Of a stretch of 64,000 nucleotides of DNA, positions 63,482 through 64,000 are shown piece after piece. Under the pieces are notes generated by a model. It was given only the letters and a program-made list of their open reading frames with translations. It was not told the origin of the DNA and did no database searches. The stretch is from Marinobacter adhaerens HP15 (GTDB lineage Bacteria; Pseudomonadota; Gammaproteobacteria; Pseudomonadales; Oleiphilaceae): contig NC_017506.1 of assembly GCF_000166295.1 (NCBI RefSeq), positions 2,356,001 through 2,420,000 of the forward strand. The letters are read 5' to 3'. The first letter of the stretch is position 1. The number at the start of each line of letters is the position of its first letter. The position numbers were made by a program, and so were the translations under genes.

Positions 63482-64000
63482 TCAACCGTAATGCTGCAAC
63501 AGGCTTGGCACATCAATAATCAGTGCAATCCGGCCATCGCCGGTAATGGTGGCACCGGCCATGCCTGGCGTACCCTGGAGCGCTCGCCCAAGGGGCTTGA
63601 TAACCACTTCTTCCTGACCAACCAGCTGGTCGACCACGAACCCGACCTGCTTGGTACCCATGGCCACAATGACAACATGGGCGTTATCGGGCACCTCCTG
63701 GCCAGCACCGCCACGAACCAGCCAGCGCTTGATATGGAATAGCGGGAAGACTTTATCCCGAACCACAATGCACTCGCGCCCATCGACGATGTTGGTCTTG
63801 GTCAGGTCCAGATGGAAAATCTCGACCACGTTGACCAGCGGCAACGCAAAGGATTGATCGCCCAGCATGATCATCAGGGTGGGCATGATGGCGAGCGTCA
63901 GCGGAACCTTGATGACAATGCGAGAGCCCTTGCCCAGCTCGGATTCGATGCTCAACTGGCCATTGAGCTGGCCAATCTTGGTTTTCACCACATCCATGCC
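63482..64000 (-). CDS. cheA: Chemotaxis histidine kinase CheA (C-terminal part, runs off the window end)
   Basis: The frame is open to the window edge, so only about 172 C-terminal residues are seen. They comprise the end of the kinase ATP-binding domain (GMDVVKTKIGQLNGQL, with ESELGKGSRIVIKVPLT, the G2 box region) and the CheW-like P5 domain (TLMIMLGDQSFALPLVNVVE, QVGFVVDQLVGQEEVVIKPLG). It is the first of the cheA-cheB-motC-motD series on this strand. Confidence 0.95.
   Translation of the reverse strand, partial: GMDVVKTKIGQLNGQLSIESELGKGSRIVIKVPLTLAIMPTLMIMLGDQSFALPLVNVVEIFHLDLTKTNIVDGRECIVVRDKVFPLFHIKRWLVRGGAGQEVPDNAHVVIVAMGTKQVGFVVDQLVGQEEVVIKPLGRALQGTPGMAGATITGDGRIALIIDVPSLLQHYG

Overview
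The window reads as a chromosomal segment of a marine gammaproteobacterium close to Marinobacter, an inference from protein resemblance, moderately high GC, a complete Na+-translocating NADH:quinone reductase operon and blocks whose gene order matches what I remember of Pseudomonas (sthA-nqr-gap-mfd-csiV-MTIP-psrA, and ccm-fliK-like-DUF2802-cheW-parP-parC-motD-motC-cheB-cheA). It is mostly core genome: I see no prophage, insertion sequence, integron or CRISPR array.

Layout. 0-9.8 kb: end of a QueD-like gene, tRNA-Glu, tRNA-Ala and gltX; a Zur-controlled znuA without znuBC; an AEC carrier; a single-domain BLUF photoreceptor; dusA, tal, a TerB protein, a divergent type I-beta DAHP synthase and a glycerophosphodiester phosphodiesterase. 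9.8-18.5 kb: sthA, then nqrABCDEF followed by the two maturation genes apbE and nqrM. 18.7-29 kb: long-form gap, mfd, csiV, an MTA/MTI phosphorylase, mscS, an L,D-transpeptidase, the autoregulated repressor psrA and an unknown membrane protein. 29-38 kb: ribE, the two rRNA guanine methyltransferases rlmG and rsmC, a 57-residue small ORF, a beta-carbonic anhydrase and the 1628-residue NAD-glutamate dehydrogenase. 38-45 kb: a MoxR/DUF58/DUF4381/VWA/VWA-TPR/BatD operon. 45-52.6 kb: the ccmABCDEFGHI cytochrome c maturation operon. 52.7-64 kb: a FliK-like/FlhB-C-terminal pair, then, on the other strand, the chemotaxis and motor cluster cheA-cheB-motC-motD-parC-parP-cheW-DUF2802, ending in a GspE/PilB-type ATPase fused to a methyltransferase domain and an orphan YehL-like MoxR ATPase.

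How it works together. The Nqr block is self-contained: six subunits, the flavin transferase that attaches FMN to NqrB/NqrC, and the NqrM factor. The ccm block builds cytochrome c from haem export to apocytochrome ligation. The cheA-DUF2802 block couples chemotaxis signalling, polar placement (ParC/ParP) and a second stator (MotC/MotD).

Main points for a second look. (1) The methyltransferase-MshEN-GspE fusion overlapping a YehL-like MoxR ATPase inside a motility operon is the best candidate for an undescribed system. (2) Three genes (batD, ccmI, cheB) each lack one base in an A or T run; this looks like a systematic sequencing or assembly artefact, but the batD site is also a textbook -1 slippery heptamer followed by a stop codon and a 9-bp hairpin. 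(3) The DAHP synthase departs from family consensus at active-site positions. (4) Clear regulatory sites: a Zur box at znuA, a double PsrA operator, and an 18-bp perfect palindrome over the mfd promoter.
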